A stretch of DNA of 64,000 nt from Jongsikchunia kroppenstedtii DSM 45133 (GCF_000380485.1 NZ_AQYG01000042.1:1-64000), one strand, 5' to 3'. Shown: positions 36,504-45,644, counted from the first letter of the stretch. A program made the numbers and translations. Notes: generated by a model not told the origin, from the sequence alone.

Positions 36504-36545
36504 AACGCAATAGTAACGCCAACGCAACTATTAATACAAACGCAA
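36504..36545 (-). promoter_or_regulatory. Repeat cluster over the marR promoter (candidate operator)
   Basis: AACGCAA occurs three times in direct orientation at 36504-36510, 36521-36527 and 36539-36545, spaced 17 and 18 bp. An inverted pair AATAGT (36509-36514) and ACTATT (36527-36532) overlaps them and includes the -10 box. MarR dimers usually bind such imperfect palindromes. Confidence 0.55.
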
Positions 36546-36626
36546 ATTTTGGTGATGCTCAGCACCGGGCCGCATAGGTGTGATCTGGGTCGCCTCGGGT
36601 CGGTGGTCGTCCGATAGCCTCGGAAC

Positions 36627-37109
36627 ATGACGGCAATCAAGAACATCCCCCTGCAGACCCTGGCCGGTGAAGACACCTCGCTGGCCGCCTTCGACGGCCC
36701 GATCCTGGTGGTCAATGTGGCCAGCAAATGCGGTCTGACCCCGCAGTACACCGGTCTGGAGAAGCTCGCCGAGGACTATCGCGACCGCGGCCTGACGGTC
36801 GTGGGCGTGCCGTGCAACCAGTTCATGGGGCAGGAGCCGGGAACCGCGGAGGAGATCGCCACCTTCTGCTCGACGAACTACGGCGTCACCTTCCCGCTGA
36901 TGGCTAAGACCGACGTCAACGGCGACGACCGGCACCCGCTGTATGCCGAGCTCACCAAGGCCGCCGACGCAGACGGCGAGGCCGGCGATATTCAGTGGAA
37001 CTTCGAGAAGTTCCTGGTCGGCCGGGACGGCACGGTGGTCGGCCGGTTCCGCCCGCGCACCGAGCCGGACGCGCCGGAAGTTGTCACCGCCATCGAGGCC
37101 GCGCTCTGA
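36627..37109 (+). CDS. Glutathione peroxidase-family (thioredoxin-type) peroxidase
   Basis: A 160-aa peroxidase of the GPx family. The peroxidatic cysteine is C35 in VASKCGLTPQYTGLE, with Q71 in VPCNQFMGQEPG and a tryptophan in IQWNFEKFLV completing the catalytic tetrad. Since actinobacteria of this group make mycothiol rather than glutathione, reduction by thioredoxin is more likely. A second cysteine at 86 (TFCSTN) fits the two-cysteine mechanism. TAGCCT lies 6 nt before the ATG, predicting a leaderless mRNA. Confidence 0.93.
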   Translation: MTAIKNIPLQTLAGEDTSLAAFDGPILVVNVASKCGLTPQYTGLEKLAEDYRDRGLTVVGVPCNQFMGQEPGTAEEIATFCSTNYGVTFPLMAKTDVNGDDRHPLYAELTKAADADGEAGDIQWNFEKFLVGRDGTVVGRFRPRTEPDAPEVVTAIEAAL

Positions 37110-37121
37110 TCGGCGCCAGGT

Positions 37122-37139
37122 GAACGCCCAGCGGCGTTC
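37122..37139 (+). terminator. Small hairpin after the peroxidase gene
   Basis: GAACGCC pairs with GGCGTTC around CAGC, 13 nt after the stop. No T-run follows, so termination is possible but not certain. The remaining 160 nt to the next gene show no coding sequence. Confidence 0.4.
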
Positions 37140-37303
37140 TCAGTCGGTCGGCATAGCTCCGCGATTACCGACCTCCTTCGGCCTTGCTGGGTCGTCCACC
37201 TGATCGCCGATCAGGTTGTTTGGCGCTGGCTGATCCTGCAGAGTTGGGGTGACGTCCACCTGGACGACATCGACGTCACATCTCGGCGGCCCACACTGGC
37301 GTC

Positions 37304-38008
37304 ATGACAGGACAGCTGATCGTCTCCGTGTCGGGCATCCGAGCCGAGACGCTGCAGCGCGCCCAGGAGTTCGTCGCCGACCTGGATCGGCGGGAGATCC
37401 CGGTGTCGCTGCTGGTGTCGCCGCGGCTCAAACACGGATATCGCCTCGCCGACGACCGTCCGACGGTCGACTGGCTGCGCGAGCGCCGGGCCGGCGACGA
37501 TGCGATCGTGCTGCACGGTTACGACCAGGCGCCCACCAAACGCCGTCGGGCCGAGTTCGCGGTGATCGACGCCCATGAGGCGCGGCTGCGGCTCACCGCC
37601 GCCGACCGGGTGCTCGAGCAGACCGGTCTGCGCACCCGGATCTTCGCGGCGCCGCGCTGGAGCGCCTCGCCGGGAGCCGTGCAGGCACTGCTACCCACCG
37701 GCTTCCGCGCGAACCTGGGCTTCACCTCGATGCAGAACCTGGCCGCCGGCACGGCCGTCCGCGCCCGCGTCCTCGGGTTCGGCGACGGATTTCCGGACGA
37801 GGCCTGGTGGTGCCGGATGGTGGTGATGAACACGAACCGGGTCGCTCGTCGCGGCGGGGTGGTGCGGCTGTCGGTGGCCGCCAAGCACCTGTCGACGCCG
37901 CTCGTCCGCCGAGCCCTTCTCAACGGCATCGACCTGGCCGTTCATCACGGCGCCACCCCGGCGACCTACCGCGGGTTCACCGCCAAGCCGGTCATCGCCG
38001 CCGCCTGA
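37304..38008 (+). CDS. DUF2334 polysaccharide-deacetylase-like protein
   Basis: A 234-aa DUF2334 protein. It shows ETLQRAQEFVADLDRREIPVSLLVSPR, the metal-site-like segment VLHGYDQ, and EARLRLTAADRVLEQTGL. DUF2334 is a distant branch of the NodB polysaccharide deacetylase fold, but not all of the usual metal-binding histidines are evident here, so activity is unclear. A member of this family also lies just before purS-purQ in M. tuberculosis (Rv0787). No signal peptide is seen. The ATG at 37304 has no clear ribosome site. Confidence 0.8.
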   Translation: MTGQLIVSVSGIRAETLQRAQEFVADLDRREIPVSLLVSPRLKHGYRLADDRPTVDWLRERRAGDDAIVLHGYDQAPTKRRRAEFAVIDAHEARLRLTAADRVLEQTGLRTRIFAAPRWSASPGAVQALLPTGFRANLGFTSMQNLAAGTAVRARVLGFGDGFPDEAWWCRMVVMNTNRVARRGGVVRLSVAAKHLSTPLVRRALLNGIDLAVHHGATPATYRGFTAKPVIAAA

Positions 38009-38051
38009 TCGACCGGTAAAGTCTGGCCTGCAACCAGCCAGAGGAGGACGC

Positions 38052-38288
38052 GTGGCGCGAGTAGTGGTCGACATCATGCCCAAGGCCGAGATCCTGGACC
38101 CGCAGGGCCAGGCGATCGTCGGAGCACTGGGCCGTCTCGGCTTCGGCGGGGTCAGCGATGTCCGTCAGGGCAAGCGTTTCGAGCTCGAGGTCGACGGCAG
38201 CGTCGACGACGATTCGCTGCAGCGCATCGCATCGGAGCTGCTGGCGAACACCGTCATCGAAGACTTCACGGTCACCCGGGTTCAGTGA
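38052..38288 (+). CDS. purS: FGAM synthase subunit PurS
   Basis: PurS (78 aa) bridges PurL and PurQ in the three-part formylglycinamidine synthase and helps channel ammonia. The sequence [19 protein letters not shown] and the C-terminal [12 protein letters not shown] are typical. The GTG start is preceded by GAGGAGG at 5 nt, which is one of the strongest ribosome sites in the window. Its stop overlaps the purQ start. Confidence 0.95.
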   Translation: MARVVVDIMPKAEILDPQGQAIVGALGRLGFGGVSDVRQGKRFELEVDGSVDDDSLQRIASELLANTVIEDFTVTRVQ

Positions 38289-38968
38289 TGAGCGCCCGTA
38301 TCGGAGTCATCACCTTCCCGGGGACCCTCGACGATGTCGACGCGTCCCGCGCGGTCCGGTTGGCCGGGGCCGAGGCGGTTGATCTCTGGCATGGCGACGC
38401 CGACCTCAAAGGCGTTGACGCCGTTGTCGTCCCGGGCGGGTTCAGCTACGGCGACTATCTGCGGGCCGGCGCCATCGCGCGATTCGCCCCGGTGATGGGT
38501 GAGGTCGTCGCAGCCGCGGCGAAGGGCATGCCGGTTCTGGGGATCTGCAACGGATTCCAGGTGCTGTGCGAGGCCGGACTGCTGCCGGGCGCGCTGACCC
38601 GTAACGAGGGGCTGCACTTCATCTGCCGCGACCAGTGGCTGCGCGTCGAGAACGCCGGTTCGGCGTGGAGCACCCGCTATGACGAGGGCGCGGAGATCCT
38701 GATCCCCCTGAAGTCGGGCGAGGGCCGCTATGTCGCTGACGAACACACCCTCGACGAGCTCGAAGGCGAGGGCCGGGTGGTCTTCCGGTACGCCGGCGAC
38801 AACCCGAATGGGTCGATGCGTTCGATCGCCGGCATCTCCAGCGACAACGGCCGGGTCGTCGGCCTGATGCCGCACCCGGAGCACGCCACCGAGCCCCTCA
38901 CCGGACCGTCCGACGACGGCCTCGGGCTCTTCTATTCAGCACTGGACGCCATCCTCACTCCCGCCTAG
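38288..38968 (+). CDS. purQ: FGAM synthase glutaminase subunit PurQ
   Basis: A 226-aa class I glutamine amidotransferase that supplies ammonia to PurL. The nucleophile cysteine is in [10 protein letters not shown], with an oxyanion-side motif [15 protein letters not shown] and the histidine/glutamate pair in [10 protein letters not shown]. The ATG at 38288 overlaps the purS stop (TGATG); a GTG one codon earlier is also possible. purL is not in the next position, where an aminopeptidase gene stands instead. Confidence 0.96.
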   Translation: MSARIGVITFPGTLDDVDASRAVRLAGAEAVDLWHGDADLKGVDAVVVPGGFSYGDYLRAGAIARFAPVMGEVVAAAAKGMPVLGICNGFQVLCEAGLLPGALTRNEGLHFICRDQWLRVENAGSAWSTRYDEGAEILIPLKSGEGRYVADEHTLDELEGEGRVVFRYAGDNPNGSMRSIAGISSDNGRVVGLMPHPEHATEPLTGPSDDGLGLFYSALDAILTPA

Positions 38969-38973
38969 GCCGC

Positions 38974-38979
38974 TAGGGT
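38974..38979 (+). promoter_or_regulatory. -10 box for the leaderless M18 aminopeptidase gene
   Basis: TAGGGT plus TGGCCC directly precedes the ATG, the same 12 bases as before purC. Confidence 0.65.
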
Positions 38980-38985
38980 TGGCCC

Positions 38986-40245
38986 ATGAATACCGCTGCT
39001 ACTGCTGACGGGCTCTGTTCCTTCGTCGACGCCTCGCCGTCGCCGTTCCACGTCTGCGAAAGCGTGGCGAAGGTGTTGGCGGACAACGGGTTCACTCCAC
39101 TCGATGAGACCCAACCGTGGTCGGCCGGCGGTCGACGGTATGTGATCCGCGGCGGATCGATCATCGCGTGGGACGACTCGAACGCCAGCGGGGCCTTCCG
39201 AGTGGTCGGCGGCCACACCGATAGTCCCAATCTTCGGGTCAAGCAGCACCCCAACGGGCGGGTCGGCGATCTGCGGATGGTCGCCCTCGAACCGTACGGC
39301 GGGGCGTGGTTGAACTCCTGGCTCGACCGCGATCTCGGGCTGTCCGGCCGTATCGCGATCAGTGATGGGAAGTCGCTGCAGCACAAGCTGATCCACATTC
39401 AGGCGCCGATCCTGCGAGTGCCGCAGCTGGCGATCCACCTGTCCGAGGACCGCAAGGGCGTCTCGCTCGATCCGCAGCGTCACCTCAACGCCATCATCGG
39501 GGTCGGCCCCGGCCCCACGCTGTTCGAGCTGGTGGCCGCGAGTGCAGAGGTCGATCCCCGCCGGATCGTCGGCTGGGAGCTGATGACGCACGACCTGACC
39601 CCGAGCCGGGTGGTCGGCATCGACAGCGACCTGATCAGCGCGCCGCGACTGGACAACCAGGGCACCTGCTACGCCGGACTGAATGCCTTCATCGCCGCCC
39701 TGGGTGACCAGCGGTACGTGCCGTTGCTGGCGCTCTTCGATCACGAAGAGGTCGGCAGCGGGTCGGATCGGGGCGCGGCGTCGAACTTCCTGTCGACCGT
39801 GCTGGAACGAATCATCCTGGCGCGCGGGGGTTCTCGTGACGACTACCTGCAAGCGATGGCCGGCAGCGCCTGCGCGTCGGGCGACATGGCGCATGCCACG
39901 CATCCGAATTATCCCGACCGGCACGAGCCGGCGCATCAGATCGCCGTCAACGGCGGTCCGGTGCTGAAGGTCAACCAGAACCTGCGCTACGCGTCCGATG
40001 CCGACGGCGAGGGGTTGTTCGCCCTGGCCGCCGAGCAGGCCGGAGTTCCGTTGCAGCGCTACGTGCACCGCGCCGATCTGCCCTGCGGCTCGACGATCGG
40101 CCCCATCACGGCCACCCGCACCGGGCTCACCACGGTCGACGTCGGGGCTCCGCAGCTCGCGATGCACAGCGCCCGGGAGATGATGGGCGCCGATGACGTC
40201 GGCATGTACGCGGCCGCGCTGGCGGCGTTCCTGCGGCCGCAGTAG
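38986..40245 (+). CDS. M18-family metallo-aminopeptidase
   Basis: A 419-aa aspartyl/leucyl-type M18 aminopeptidase with two-zinc ligands visible in [41 protein letters not shown] and [35 protein letters not shown] is the other family signature. These dodecameric enzymes trim N-terminal residues from cytosolic peptides. The M. tuberculosis counterpart (Rv0800, pepC) is also close to the purS/purQ genes. The gene converges on the beta-propeller gene with only 7 nt between stops. Confidence 0.94.
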   Translation: MNTAATADGLCSFVDASPSPFHVCESVAKVLADNGFTPLDETQPWSAGGRRYVIRGGSIIAWDDSNASGAFRVVGGHTDSPNLRVKQHPNGRVGDLRMVALEPYGGAWLNSWLDRDLGLSGRIAISDGKSLQHKLIHIQAPILRVPQLAIHLSEDRKGVSLDPQRHLNAIIGVGPGPTLFELVAASAEVDPRRIVGWELMTHDLTPSRVVGIDSDLISAPRLDNQGTCYAGLNAFIAALGDQRYVPLLALFDHEEVGSGSDRGAASNFLSTVLERIILARGGSRDDYLQAMAGSACASGDMAHATHPNYPDRHEPAHQIAVNGGPVLKVNQNLRYASDADGEGLFALAAEQAGVPLQRYVHRADLPCGSTIGPITATRTGLTTVDVGAPQLAMHSAREMMGADDVGMYAAALAAFLRPQ

Positions 40246-40252
40246 CGCGATA

Positions 40253-41530
40253 TCAGCTGGGTGCCAGGACGCTGAGCACCCCGTTCGCGACGATCGTGAG
40301 ATAGCCGTCGACGATCGCCGGGGTGCCGCCCAGCTCATCCGGGGTCTCCCAGGCGACGTGGCCGGTGTGCGTATCGAAGGCGGTCAGCAGGCCCGAACTG
40401 TCGGCGAAGACCATGCGCGAGGTGTTCGCGCCCACGCAGCGCAGGCCGCGGACGTCGCGACGCGGATCGGGCCCATCGGGGCGCATGATCTTGCCGAGTT
40501 GCTTGCCGCTGTGCAGCCCCAGGATCAGACGCGAGTCATCGAATTTGCGCAGCATCGCGATGTCGCCGCAGGTGATCGCCGCGGCCGTGGACAGCTGCGG
40601 ATTGGTCGCCTTCCACAGCGCCGTCTTGCGCGAGGGGTCGTAGGCCACGAAAGTGCCCTGGACCGGGGGCAACTCGCCGGTTCCGGAGGCCGCGGTGACG
40701 ACCGGCAGTGACGACGGGCCGTGCAGCAGTTCCTGCCGGTCGGCGGTGGTCACGTGAGAGCCGTTCAGCCGATAGAAATCGACGGCTCGGTGATTCCCGT
40801 TCTGCTGCACCGCGATTCCGTCCGCGTAGGCAGTCGCAGTACAGCTGGCGCAGCTGTACTGCTCATGGCCGTTCGTCGGGTCGATCAGGTAGGTGCGGGC
40901 GCTCGCGGTCTGCACGATGATGGAACCGTCCGTCGTGGTCAGCGCCGGCGCCGAGTCGAACTCCCGCTGCCACACGGTCTTTCCGTCGGGAGTGATGCGG
41001 GTGACGGAATTCTCGATGTTGTTCGCGAGGAGGAAGTCGTCGCCCTGCGCGGCCACCTCGGTGGCGACGGGCGCGTCGTGACGCGGCCCGAGGCTCCCGC
41101 CGTCCTGCGTGCTGTAGAAGCCGTCCGGGCGGTTGTCGAGCGGCGACTGGACGGAGCAGCCGATGACGCCGCTGTCGGCGATGGCGCACTGACCGAATCC
41201 TGCATCGATGGCGGGCGCTGCGGAGCGCTTGCCCGAGCTGGAATCGAGCGTGGCGAACACGTTGTCCTGGTTGATGCTGCTGCGCACCAGCCACGTCGAG
41301 CCGACGGAATCGATGACGCTGACATCGGCGCCGACCTGCGGTTGCAGGCTGCCCAGATCCGCGGTCCACTTCACGTCCGGCTGCTTGTCATAACCCCGGA
41401 TCTGTCCGCCCGTGTAGTCCGGGTGGTCGTCGTACCCGGCGTACATCATGGCGCCGACCGAAACTACGGTGATCACCGACAGCACCAGCACGACCAGACC
41501 CATGCCGGGGCGCCATTTCGCAGCTCGCAT
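40253..41530 (-). CDS. Membrane-anchored PQQ-like beta-propeller protein
   Basis: A 425-aa protein with one N-terminal membrane segment (GLVVLVLSVITVVSVGAMMYAG, about residues 10-31) followed by an extracytoplasmic repeat domain of PQQ-type blades, such as KTVWQREFDSAPALTTTDGSIIV, KTALWKATNPQLSTAAAITCG and THTGHVAWETPDELGGTPAIVDG. Cysteine pairs (CASC) may form disulfides. Such proteins are often envelope scaffolds or sensors; no enzymatic motif is seen. Its promoter region is shared with the lipase gene read the other way. Confidence 0.75.
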   Translation of the reverse strand: MRAAKWRPGMGLVVLVLSVITVVSVGAMMYAGYDDHPDYTGGQIRGYDKQPDVKWTADLGSLQPQVGADVSVIDSVGSTWLVRSSINQDNVFATLDSSSGKRSAAPAIDAGFGQCAIADSGVIGCSVQSPLDNRPDGFYSTQDGGSLGPRHDAPVATEVAAQGDDFLLANNIENSVTRITPDGKTVWQREFDSAPALTTTDGSIIVQTASARTYLIDPTNGHEQYSCASCTATAYADGIAVQQNGNHRAVDFYRLNGSHVTTADRQELLHGPSSLPVVTAASGTGELPPVQGTFVAYDPSRKTALWKATNPQLSTAAAITCGDIAMLRKFDDSRLILGLHSGKQLGKIMRPDGPDPRRDVRGLRCVGANTSRMVFADSSGLLTAFDTHTGHVAWETPDELGGTPAIVDGYLTIVANGVLSVLAPS

Positions 41531-41565
41531 GCCTGACAGTCAACCACTTCCCGGACGAACGTCTG

Positions 41566-41571
41566 TATAAC
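41566..41571 (+). promoter_or_regulatory. Overlapping divergent -10 boxes (lipase / propeller genes)
   Basis: TATAAC lies 7 nt before the lipase GTG. Read on the other strand, the same bases give GTTATA(C), a -10-like element 36 nt before the propeller ATG. The two promoters would compete for RNA polymerase. Confidence 0.4.
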
Positions 41572-41578
41572 TGTCACG

Positions 41579-42643
41579 GTGAGCGACCGGCAGGATCCCG
41601 CAGCGGACGAGAGCTCTGCCCGCAGCGCCCTATCGGTGCGAAGGCTGCTGGGCGATGCCATCGCCGCGCCGCTGAACGTCGCCCGATTGGTGAGCCAGGC
41701 CGTCGAGTCGGTCCCGATGCGGGCGACCGCACCCCCGAAGGACGCGCCGCCGGCCGCGATGCAGGTGTCGTACAACTTCTTCTCCGGCATCGGGCCGGAG
41801 ATCAGGCATCCGGGCGGATCGCTGCCGGGATCGAATCGCTGGGGCGTGCGTCCGTCTGCCGAGCATCCGGTGCCGGTCGTGCTGGCGCACGGCACCGGCG
41901 GGGGAGCGCAAACCAATTGGGGCACCTATGTTCCGCTGCTGGCCAACGCCGGTTACTCGGTCTTCTCTCTGACCTACGGGGCGATCCCGGGCAGCCGGTG
42001 GCCCATCTCGGCGATCGGCGGAATGGCTCCGATGGAAGACAGCGCCGCCGAGTTCGGACGCTTCATCGATCGGGTGCTGGAGTCGACCGGCGCCGAGCAG
42101 GTCGACGTCGTGGGCCATTCGCAGGGCACGTTGATGCCCAACTACTACGCCCGATTCCTCGGTGGCGCGCCGAAGATCCGCAAGTACATCTCGTTGGCGC
42201 CGTTGTGGAACGGGACGACCGCCTTCGGGGTCGACGTCTGGCGGCGGCTGGATATTCGGCTCGGGGTCAATCCGATGGACGTGATCCCGTGCCAGTCCGC
42301 GGCGCAGATGGCGGCGGGCTCGAATTTCATCACGCAGATGAATGCGCCGGTCGAACGTGCGCCGGGTGTCATCGAGTCGGGTCCGTACGTGCCGGGAATC
42401 GAATACACGAACATCTCCACGCGACACGACGAGTTCGTCGTGCCCTACACCAGCGGTCAGGTCGAGCCTGGACCCGACGACGCGGTCACCAACATCGTCG
42501 TGCAAACCGATTGCACGAAGGACTATTCCGATCATCTCGGTATCGCCGGTTCACCGCGCGCGGCACGGCTGGTGCTCAATGCGCTCGATCCGGCGAGCTC
42601 TGAGGATGTTCCGTGCCTGTATGTGCCACCGTTCTTCGGTTGA
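41579..42643 (+). CDS. Class 2 triacylglycerol lipase-like alpha/beta hydrolase (1)
   Basis: A 354-aa lipase of the Lipase_2/EstA-like group. The oxyanion segment VVLAHGTGGGAQTNW precedes the nucleophile in VDVVGHSQGTLM; aspartate in STRHDEFVVPYTSG and histidine in DYSDHLGIAGSP complete the triad. Unlike the second copy it has no recognisable signal peptide, but begins with about 60 polar residues. It is about half identical, by eye, to the lipase at 42805. The remnant at 42721-42804 copies its 3' end. Confidence 0.88.
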   Translation: MSDRQDPAADESSARSALSVRRLLGDAIAAPLNVARLVSQAVESVPMRATAPPKDAPPAAMQVSYNFFSGIGPEIRHPGGSLPGSNRWGVRPSAEHPVPVVLAHGTGGGAQTNWGTYVPLLANAGYSVFSLTYGAIPGSRWPISAIGGMAPMEDSAAEFGRFIDRVLESTGAEQVDVVGHSQGTLMPNYYARFLGGAPKIRKYISLAPLWNGTTAFGVDVWRRLDIRLGVNPMDVIPCQSAAQMAAGSNFITQMNAPVERAPGVIESGPYVPGIEYTNISTRHDEFVVPYTSGQVEPGPDDAVTNIVVQTDCTKDYSDHLGIAGSPRAARLVLNALDPASSEDVPCLYVPPFFG

Positions 42644-42720
42644 GTAGTCATCGCCCGATACGTTGAGGCGCAACAGTCGTGGTGGATCTATTCGCCGCCG
42701 AGCCGACAGGTTGGACAGTC

Positions 42721-42804
42721 GCTACGCAGGCCGGGCGATCCTTAATGCGTTGGACCCGGCGAGTTCTCAGGATGTTCCTGCGCGTCTGTGCCACCATTCT
42801 TGAG
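42721..42804 (+). pseudogene. Decayed 3' end of a third lipase copy
   Basis: The frame starting at 42732 reads RAILNALDPASSQDVP, matching the C-terminal RLVLNALDPASSEDVP of lipase 1. Then a one-base shift puts the rest (GTGCCACCATTCTTGAGGTG, against GTGCCACCGTTCTTCGGTTG) out of frame. The similarity continues past the old stop into the start region of lipase 2. It looks like what is left of a tandem lipase gene after deletion or unequal crossing-over. Confidence 0.7.
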
Positions 42805-43836
42805 GTGAGTAATCAGCGCCTGATACCCCGCATTGCGATGGCGGTATTCGGGTTGCTCGGGGCGATGTTGCTGGTACCGGCGACCGCCGGAGCCACGCCG
42901 GTGACGTCGGGCGGACAGCTGCCCGTTCCCTATGACTTCTTCGTCGGAGCCCGCGCCGAGCTGGCGAATCCGGGTGGTTCGCTCCCGGGGTCGAACGACT
43001 GGCAGTGCCGTCCGTCGGCGGCTCATCCGAACCCGGTGGTGCTGGTGCACGGCACCGGCGGCAACCGCCAGACCAATTGGGCGACAATGGTCCCGGCTCT
43101 GCACAATGCCGGCTTCTGCGTCTTCGCGCTGACCTACGGGGCCCAGCCGGGCACGCCGTGGCCGATCAGCGGACTGGGCGGGCTGATCGATATGCGCAGC
43201 AGTGCGGAGCAATTGAAAACCTTCGTGGCCCGCGTGCTGGCCGCCACCGGTGCCGAGAAGGTCGATATCGTCGGTCACTCCGAGGGCACGCTGATGCCCG
43301 AGTACTACGTGAAATACCTTGGCGGCGCGCGATTCGTGGACACCTACGTCTCGTTGGCGCCGTACTGGAAGGGGCAGGACAGCAGCGCTTGCAACTCGGC
43401 TCTGGCCTTCATGCAGGCGCTCGGCATCGGTCGACTGTGGCCGTACCCGGAATGTAATCAGGAGCAGTACGGGTCGGAATTCATGAACGAGATCAATTCC
43501 GGCGGAACGCCGTACGTGGCCGGCGTGCGCTACGTGAACGTGATGACCCGCTACGACGGCATCGTGGAACCGTATGACGACGGATTCGTCCCCGGGCCGG
43601 ACACGACGAATATCGTTCTGCAGGACAGCTGCCCGGCCGATCACTCCGACCATCTCTCGATCGTGGCGTCGCCCCGCACGGTCAGCATCGTGCTCAACGC
43701 GATCGACAAGACACGACAGTGGACCATTCCGTGTCTGCCGATCGCGCCGGGGCTATCCGGGGCGCCCGCGGTGACGGGCGGTCAGCGGGTGGCACCGGCC
43801 AGCTGGTCGATCGCCGTGACCCGGCCGGTGCCCTGA
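42805..43836 (+). CDS. Secreted class 2 lipase-like alpha/beta hydrolase (2)
   Basis: A 343-aa paralogue of the preceding lipase. A signal peptide (QRLIPRIAMAVFGLLGAMLLVPATAGA) ends near residue 27. The triad is visible in VDIVGHSEGTLM, MTRYDGIVEPYDDG and DHSDHLSIVASP, and the oxyanion segment is VVLVHGTGGNRQTNW. The GTG at 42805 is chosen because it gives a charged n-region to the signal peptide; ATG 42835 would leave none. There is no ribosome site, and the start lies in sequence derived from downstream flank of an older lipase copy, so expression may have been re-wired. Confidence 0.85.
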   Translation: MSNQRLIPRIAMAVFGLLGAMLLVPATAGATPVTSGGQLPVPYDFFVGARAELANPGGSLPGSNDWQCRPSAAHPNPVVLVHGTGGNRQTNWATMVPALHNAGFCVFALTYGAQPGTPWPISGLGGLIDMRSSAEQLKTFVARVLAATGAEKVDIVGHSEGTLMPEYYVKYLGGARFVDTYVSLAPYWKGQDSSACNSALAFMQALGIGRLWPYPECNQEQYGSEFMNEINSGGTPYVAGVRYVNVMTRYDGIVEPYDDGFVPGPDTTNIVLQDSCPADHSDHLSIVASPRTVSIVLNAIDKTRQWTIPCLPIAPGLSGAPAVTGGQRVAPASWSIAVTRPVP

Positions 43837-43854
43837 CCCGCTGCTGCCAGGCGA

Positions 43855-44817
43855 TCAGCCGCCCAGCGACGACCGTTCGACGACAAGTGTTTTCGCGACC
43901 TTGTCGTGCCAGCCCTGCCGGTAGTTCGAATCGAAGAACGGGCTGATCGCGTCGAGCGGCACGACGAACATCAGCGCCCGGCCGAGCGCCCGTCCCGAGG
44001 TCACCGGCCCGCCGGTGGCTTCGTCGACGATCGTGGCGCCGACGGCCTTCTTGCCGATCGTCGATCCGGTCTTCGCCACCATCAGCCACTGATAGAGGAT
44101 CGGCAGGACGGCGCCGATCACCAGCAGCACGATGCCGGCGGCGACCGCGCCGGGGTTGAAGTGGACGATCTCGCAGGACGCGTACGAGCCGTCCGACCGG
44201 GTGCATGGCTCGTATCTGCCGGTGTAGTCGGCGGTTCCGAACATCACGCCGAAACCGGCGCCGAAGAAGACGGCCAGCATGAACCAGCAGATCACCGCGT
44301 CGAGAATGTAGGCGCCGACCCGGGCGCCGAACGATGTCAGCGATACGACGCGGCCGTTGGCGATGGTGCGGGTGTCTCCGCCGCCGCCCATCGCGGGCGC
44401 GTAGCCGGCCTGCGCGGGCGCGCCGGGATAGCCCGGTTGCGTCTGGCCATACGGGGATTGGCCGAATCCGGCCTGGCCATAATCCTGTTGGCCGTAATTC
44501 TGTTGGCCATAGCCCTGTTGCCCGTAGCCCGGCTGGCCGTATCCCGGTTGACCCGGCGTCTGCTGGCCGTAGCCGGGGTAGCCCGGTTGACCCCCGGTGG
44601 GCTGGCCGGCGGCGGGCTGTCCATAGGCCGGTGGCTGCTCGCCGTACGCCGGCGGCTGCGCACCGTAGGTCGGTGCCTGACCGGCCTGCGGGTACGGCGG
44701 CGGCGTCTGGCCGTATTCGGGCGCGGGGCTGAAGTCGGCGGCCGGATTCGGCGCGGGATCGCCGGCGGCGTTCTCGTCGGGTTGCGGCTGATTCGGGTCC
44801 GGCGGGTTGGACGTCAC
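43855..44817 (-). CDS. RDD-family membrane protein with GYGQ-rich N-terminus
   Basis: A 320-aa protein. The first 140 residues are a low-complexity tail of Pro, Gln, Gly and Tyr with about ten GYGQQ-like repeats (about 75-125). Residues 150-310 form an RDD domain with three predicted helices ([67 protein letters not shown]), including the arginine in [14 protein letters not shown] proteins are membrane proteins of varied role. The GTG start has AGGAGA 4 nt upstream. It converges on lipase 2. Confidence 0.85.
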   Translation of the reverse strand: MTSNPPDPNQPQPDENAAGDPAPNPAADFSPAPEYGQTPPPYPQAGQAPTYGAQPPAYGEQPPAYGQPAAGQPTGGQPGYPGYGQQTPGQPGYGQPGYGQQGYGQQNYGQQDYGQAGFGQSPYGQTQPGYPGAPAQAGYAPAMGGGGDTRTIANGRVVSLTSFGARVGAYILDAVICWFMLAVFFGAGFGVMFGTADYTGRYEPCTRSDGSYASCEIVHFNPGAVAAGIVLLVIGAVLPILYQWLMVAKTGSTIGKKAVGATIVDEATGGPVTSGRALGRALMFVVPLDAISPFFDSNYRQGWHDKVAKTLVVERSSLGG

Positions 44818-44957
44818 AGTCTCTCCTGGGCTCGGTGGGCTCGGGCGGGGGACTGCCCGGTTTTGGTGACTATTCAGTCAAACAATGCCACGAGGGTCGG
44901 CTCAATGGGGAGAACTGCCCGCGCCGCACTCCGGCCCCGGGCCGCCACGCCTCGTCG

Positions 44958-45644
44958 CTACTTTCCGGCGCTCCCGGGCTTGGCGTAGACGTCGACGTAT
45001 TCCTGGCCGGTGCGCTCCCTGATCCGGGTCATCAACGTGTCGGTGGCCTCGCGAATCTCCTGCTCATTGCCGGCGTGGACATGACTCAGGTCGAGCGCCG
45101 GCAGGATGTCGACCGTCACCCGGCGCTTCCAGAAGTTCTTGATGGTGCGGTTGTCGGTGCCCGAGAGTGCGATCGGGATGATCGGGGTGCCGGTGGCCAC
45201 CGCGACCCGCACCACGCCGGTCTTGCCGCGATACATCCGGCCATCCGGCGACCGGGTGCCCTCGGGGTGGATGCCCCAGGCGCCGCCGCCGTCGACGATC
45301 CCGGTCGCGGCGTCGATCGCGGGGGACGCCTTCGCGCCGCCGGCCCGGTCGACCGGAATCTGTCCCATGCCCGAGAAGAAGACCTTCTTGAACTTGCCGC
45401 GCAGTCCCGGCTGGGTGAAATAGTCGGACTTCGCGAGGAACATCACCGGTCGCCGGGCCGATTGCACGACATAGAACGAGTCGGAGATGGCCAGGTGGTT
45501 GGCGGCGAGGATCACCGGACCGGTACGCGGGACATTTTGCTGCCCAGTCACTTTCGGGCGTCCCCAGACGAACAGGAACGGGCCGATGAGGAGATGTCGG
45601 GCCACGCGATAGCGAAAGGCCTGGCGGAGGCTCTGGATGGACAT
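44958..45644 (-). CDS. 1-acyl-sn-glycerol-3-phosphate acyltransferase-like protein
   Basis: A 228-aa PlsC-family acyltransferase. The catalytic HX4D motif is NHLAISD near residue 50, the substrate-binding motif is HPEGTRSPDG near 127, and a proline motif IIPIALSG follows. It would acylate a lysophospholipid or related acceptor at the inner membrane. ATG 45644 is preferred; a GTG one codon upstream is possible. The 140-nt gap to the RDD gene contains a small TGACT/AGTCA inverted repeat at 44867-44880. Confidence 0.9.
   Translation of the reverse strand: MSIQSLRQAFRYRVARHLLIGPFLFVWGRPKVTGQQNVPRTGPVILAANHLAISDSFYVVQSARRPVMFLAKSDYFTQPGLRGKFKKVFFSGMGQIPVDRAGGAKASPAIDAATGIVDGGGAWGIHPEGTRSPDGRMYRGKTGVVRVAVATGTPIIPIALSGTDNRTIKNFWKRRVTVDILPALDLSHVHAGNEQEIREATDTLMTRIRERTGQEYVDVYAKPGSAGK

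Noticed and set aside
37110-37303. A small gene between the peroxidase and DUF2334 genes.
   Set aside because: No frame has a plausible start with ribosome site and codon bias. Only a hairpin at 37122-37139 is evident.
44440-44640. Regularly spaced short repeats that could suggest a CRISPR array.
   Set aside because: They are in-frame codon repeats for GYGQQ-like units of the RDD protein, with no spacers of constant length and no cas genes.
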